Source: Verrucomicrobiia bacterium
GTDB taxonomy: Bacteria > Verrucomicrobiota > Verrucomicrobiia > Verrucomicrobiales > Akkermansiaceae
Assembly (NCBI GenBank): GCA_030432565.1
Contig: JAUIGV010000004.1
Coordinates: forward strand, 186,001-250,000
Direction: 5' to 3'
Length of the DNA stretch: 64,000 bases
Position 1 is the stretch's first letter; every line of letters starts with the position of its first letter. The notes under the pieces were generated by a model. The model made no database searches and was not told the DNA's origin. It saw nothing but the letters and a program-made list of their open reading frames with translations. Positions 62,762-64,000 of the stretch are shown here, in pieces. A program made the translations under genes and the position numbers.

Positions 62762-63454
62762 ATGAAATCACTCCTTCTTCTCTCAGCCTCTCTCCTCTTC
62801 CTCTCCTGCAAAGGTGGAAGCAACGACAAGGATTCAGGCAACAATGACTCCGCCAACCCGGATTCGGATCGCACATCGTCCGAGCGCAAAATCAATGATC
62901 CCACCAACATCATCATTGAAACCAGCATGGGAACGATCAAGGCCAGGCTCCACCCCGAGACGGCTCCCGTCACGGTCGAAAATTTCCTTGGCTATGTCGA
63001 TAAGCAGCACTTCGACGGGACCATCTTCCACCGCGTGATATCCAACTTCATGATTCAGGGCGGCGGCTTTGAATTGAAAGACGATGTCCCTACCGAAAAA
63101 GCGACCGGCGATGGCATCCAGAATGAAAGCGCCCGGACCAAGAAAAACCTCCGCGGAACCCTCGCGATGGCCCGCACCGGTGATCCGCATTCCGCAACCG
63201 CTCAGTTCTTCATCAATGTCGTGGACAATGCATCGCTGGATCACCCGGCCCAAGGTGATGGCTACGGCTATGCCGTCTTCGGAGAAGTCACCGAAGGCAT
63301 GGATGTCGTTGATAAAATCAAAATGGTTGAGGTTGGCATCGGCTACATGAACTCCTTGAGACCGGACGGACGACTCGTTTCCGGACCTCATCAAAACGTT
63401 CCGCTCATCGACCCGGTGATCATTAAATCGATTCGCCGCGAGCCGAAATCCTGA
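62762..63454 (+). CDS. Cyclophilin-type peptidyl-prolyl isomerase, lipoprotein
   Basis: Lipobox LFLSC; FHRVISNFMIQGGGF; RGTLAMARTGDPHSATAQFFINV. Confidence 0.94.
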   Translation: MKSLLLLSASLLFLSCKGGSNDKDSGNNDSANPDSDRTSSERKINDPTNIIIETSMGTIKARLHPETAPVTVENFLGYVDKQHFDGTIFHRVISNFMIQGGGFELKDDVPTEKATGDGIQNESARTKKNLRGTLAMARTGDPHSATAQFFINVVDNASLDHPAQGDGYGYAVFGEVTEGMDVVDKIKMVEVGIGYMNSLRPDGRLVSGPHQNVPLIDPVIIKSIRREPKS

Positions 63455-63464
63455 CACCACTCCC

Positions 63465-64000
63465 ATGCTCTGGCTTCTCATTCCCCTGGGTTTTCTCCTT
63501 GGGTCAGTTCCCTTCGGACTCTTGCTCGGAAAACTCAAGGGTGTCGATATCCGTGACCACGGCTCCGGCAATATCGGCTCCACCAATGTCTTCCGGACTC
63601 TGGGAAAAAAATCAGGCATCACCTGTCTCATTCTGGATCTGTTAAAGGGCTTTGCGCCTGTGCTTCTCGCCATCAATTTGGCCCGCATTGAAGACGCATC
63701 ATTCCTCTTCTCGATTGAGTTTCTGAAGAGCCTCACCGAGGCCGTTCCGGCGTCTCAACAATTCCAGGTGCAATCCATTCACGTTCTCACCGCCCTCGCC
63801 GCCATCCTTGGTCACAACTATTCCCCATGGATCGGTTTCAAAGGCGGCAAAGGCATCGCCACCAGCGGAGGTGCCCTTCTCGCGCTGATGCCAGCAGCAG
63901 TGATCCTTCTCGTCCTGATTTTCATCATCGTGGCCAGGATCACGAAGTATGTTTCAGTCGGAAGTATCGCCACCGGAATCGCGCTGCCACTCCTCACCCT
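63465..64000 (+). CDS. plsY: Glycerol-3-phosphate acyltransferase, 3' truncated by window end
   Basis: LGSVPFGLLLGKLKGVDIRDHGSGNIGSTNVFRTLGKKSG; GHNYSPWIGFKGGKGIATSGG; absent from ORF track because it runs off the edge. Confidence 0.93.
   Translation, partial: MLWLLIPLGFLLGSVPFGLLLGKLKGVDIRDHGSGNIGSTNVFRTLGKKSGITCLILDLLKGFAPVLLAINLARIEDASFLFSIEFLKSLTEAVPASQQFQVQSIHVLTALAAILGHNYSPWIGFKGGKGIATSGGALLALMPAAVILLVLIFIIVARITKYVSVGSIATGIALPLLT

Overview
This 64 kb window looks like a Planctomycetes/Verrucomicrobia-type chromosome, most likely Verrucomicrobia. The evidence is multiple sulfatases, PSCyt1/DUF1549/DUF1553, DUF1501 and DUF1800 genes, and a DapF/TrpA/CarA/PurA/UppS/PolA housekeeping backbone. 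Recognisable blocks are: a PQQ-type dehydrogenase fused to cytochrome c (5' truncated); tandem UspA genes; an alternative polyamine cluster (carboxynorspermidine synthase/decarboxylase plus agmatinase); an AT-rich Rhs-core/variable-C-terminus island with two secreted small proteins and a repeated hairpin motif; a decayed DUF1553/DUF1501 region around a CE15-like esterase and sulfatases; an ORF-poor region at 20.35-21.9 kb; a BrnT/BrnA-like toxin-antitoxin pair; a translationally coupled seven-gene lipid-modification operon (desaturase, amine-oxidase-like, DUF1365, CFA-like, DUF2062, DUF1295, CFA-like); a DUF1501/DUF1800 pair; and a carA-purA-uppS-bEBP-upp-TPR-korAB-polA-cyclophilin-plsY region. 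The most unusual signal is in the ORF-poor region: a minus-strand array of tRNA-like genes with encoded CCA. In three of the four best folds, the D-loop GG and the T-loop U55 are lost together. All calls were made by eye; no searches or folding programs were run.
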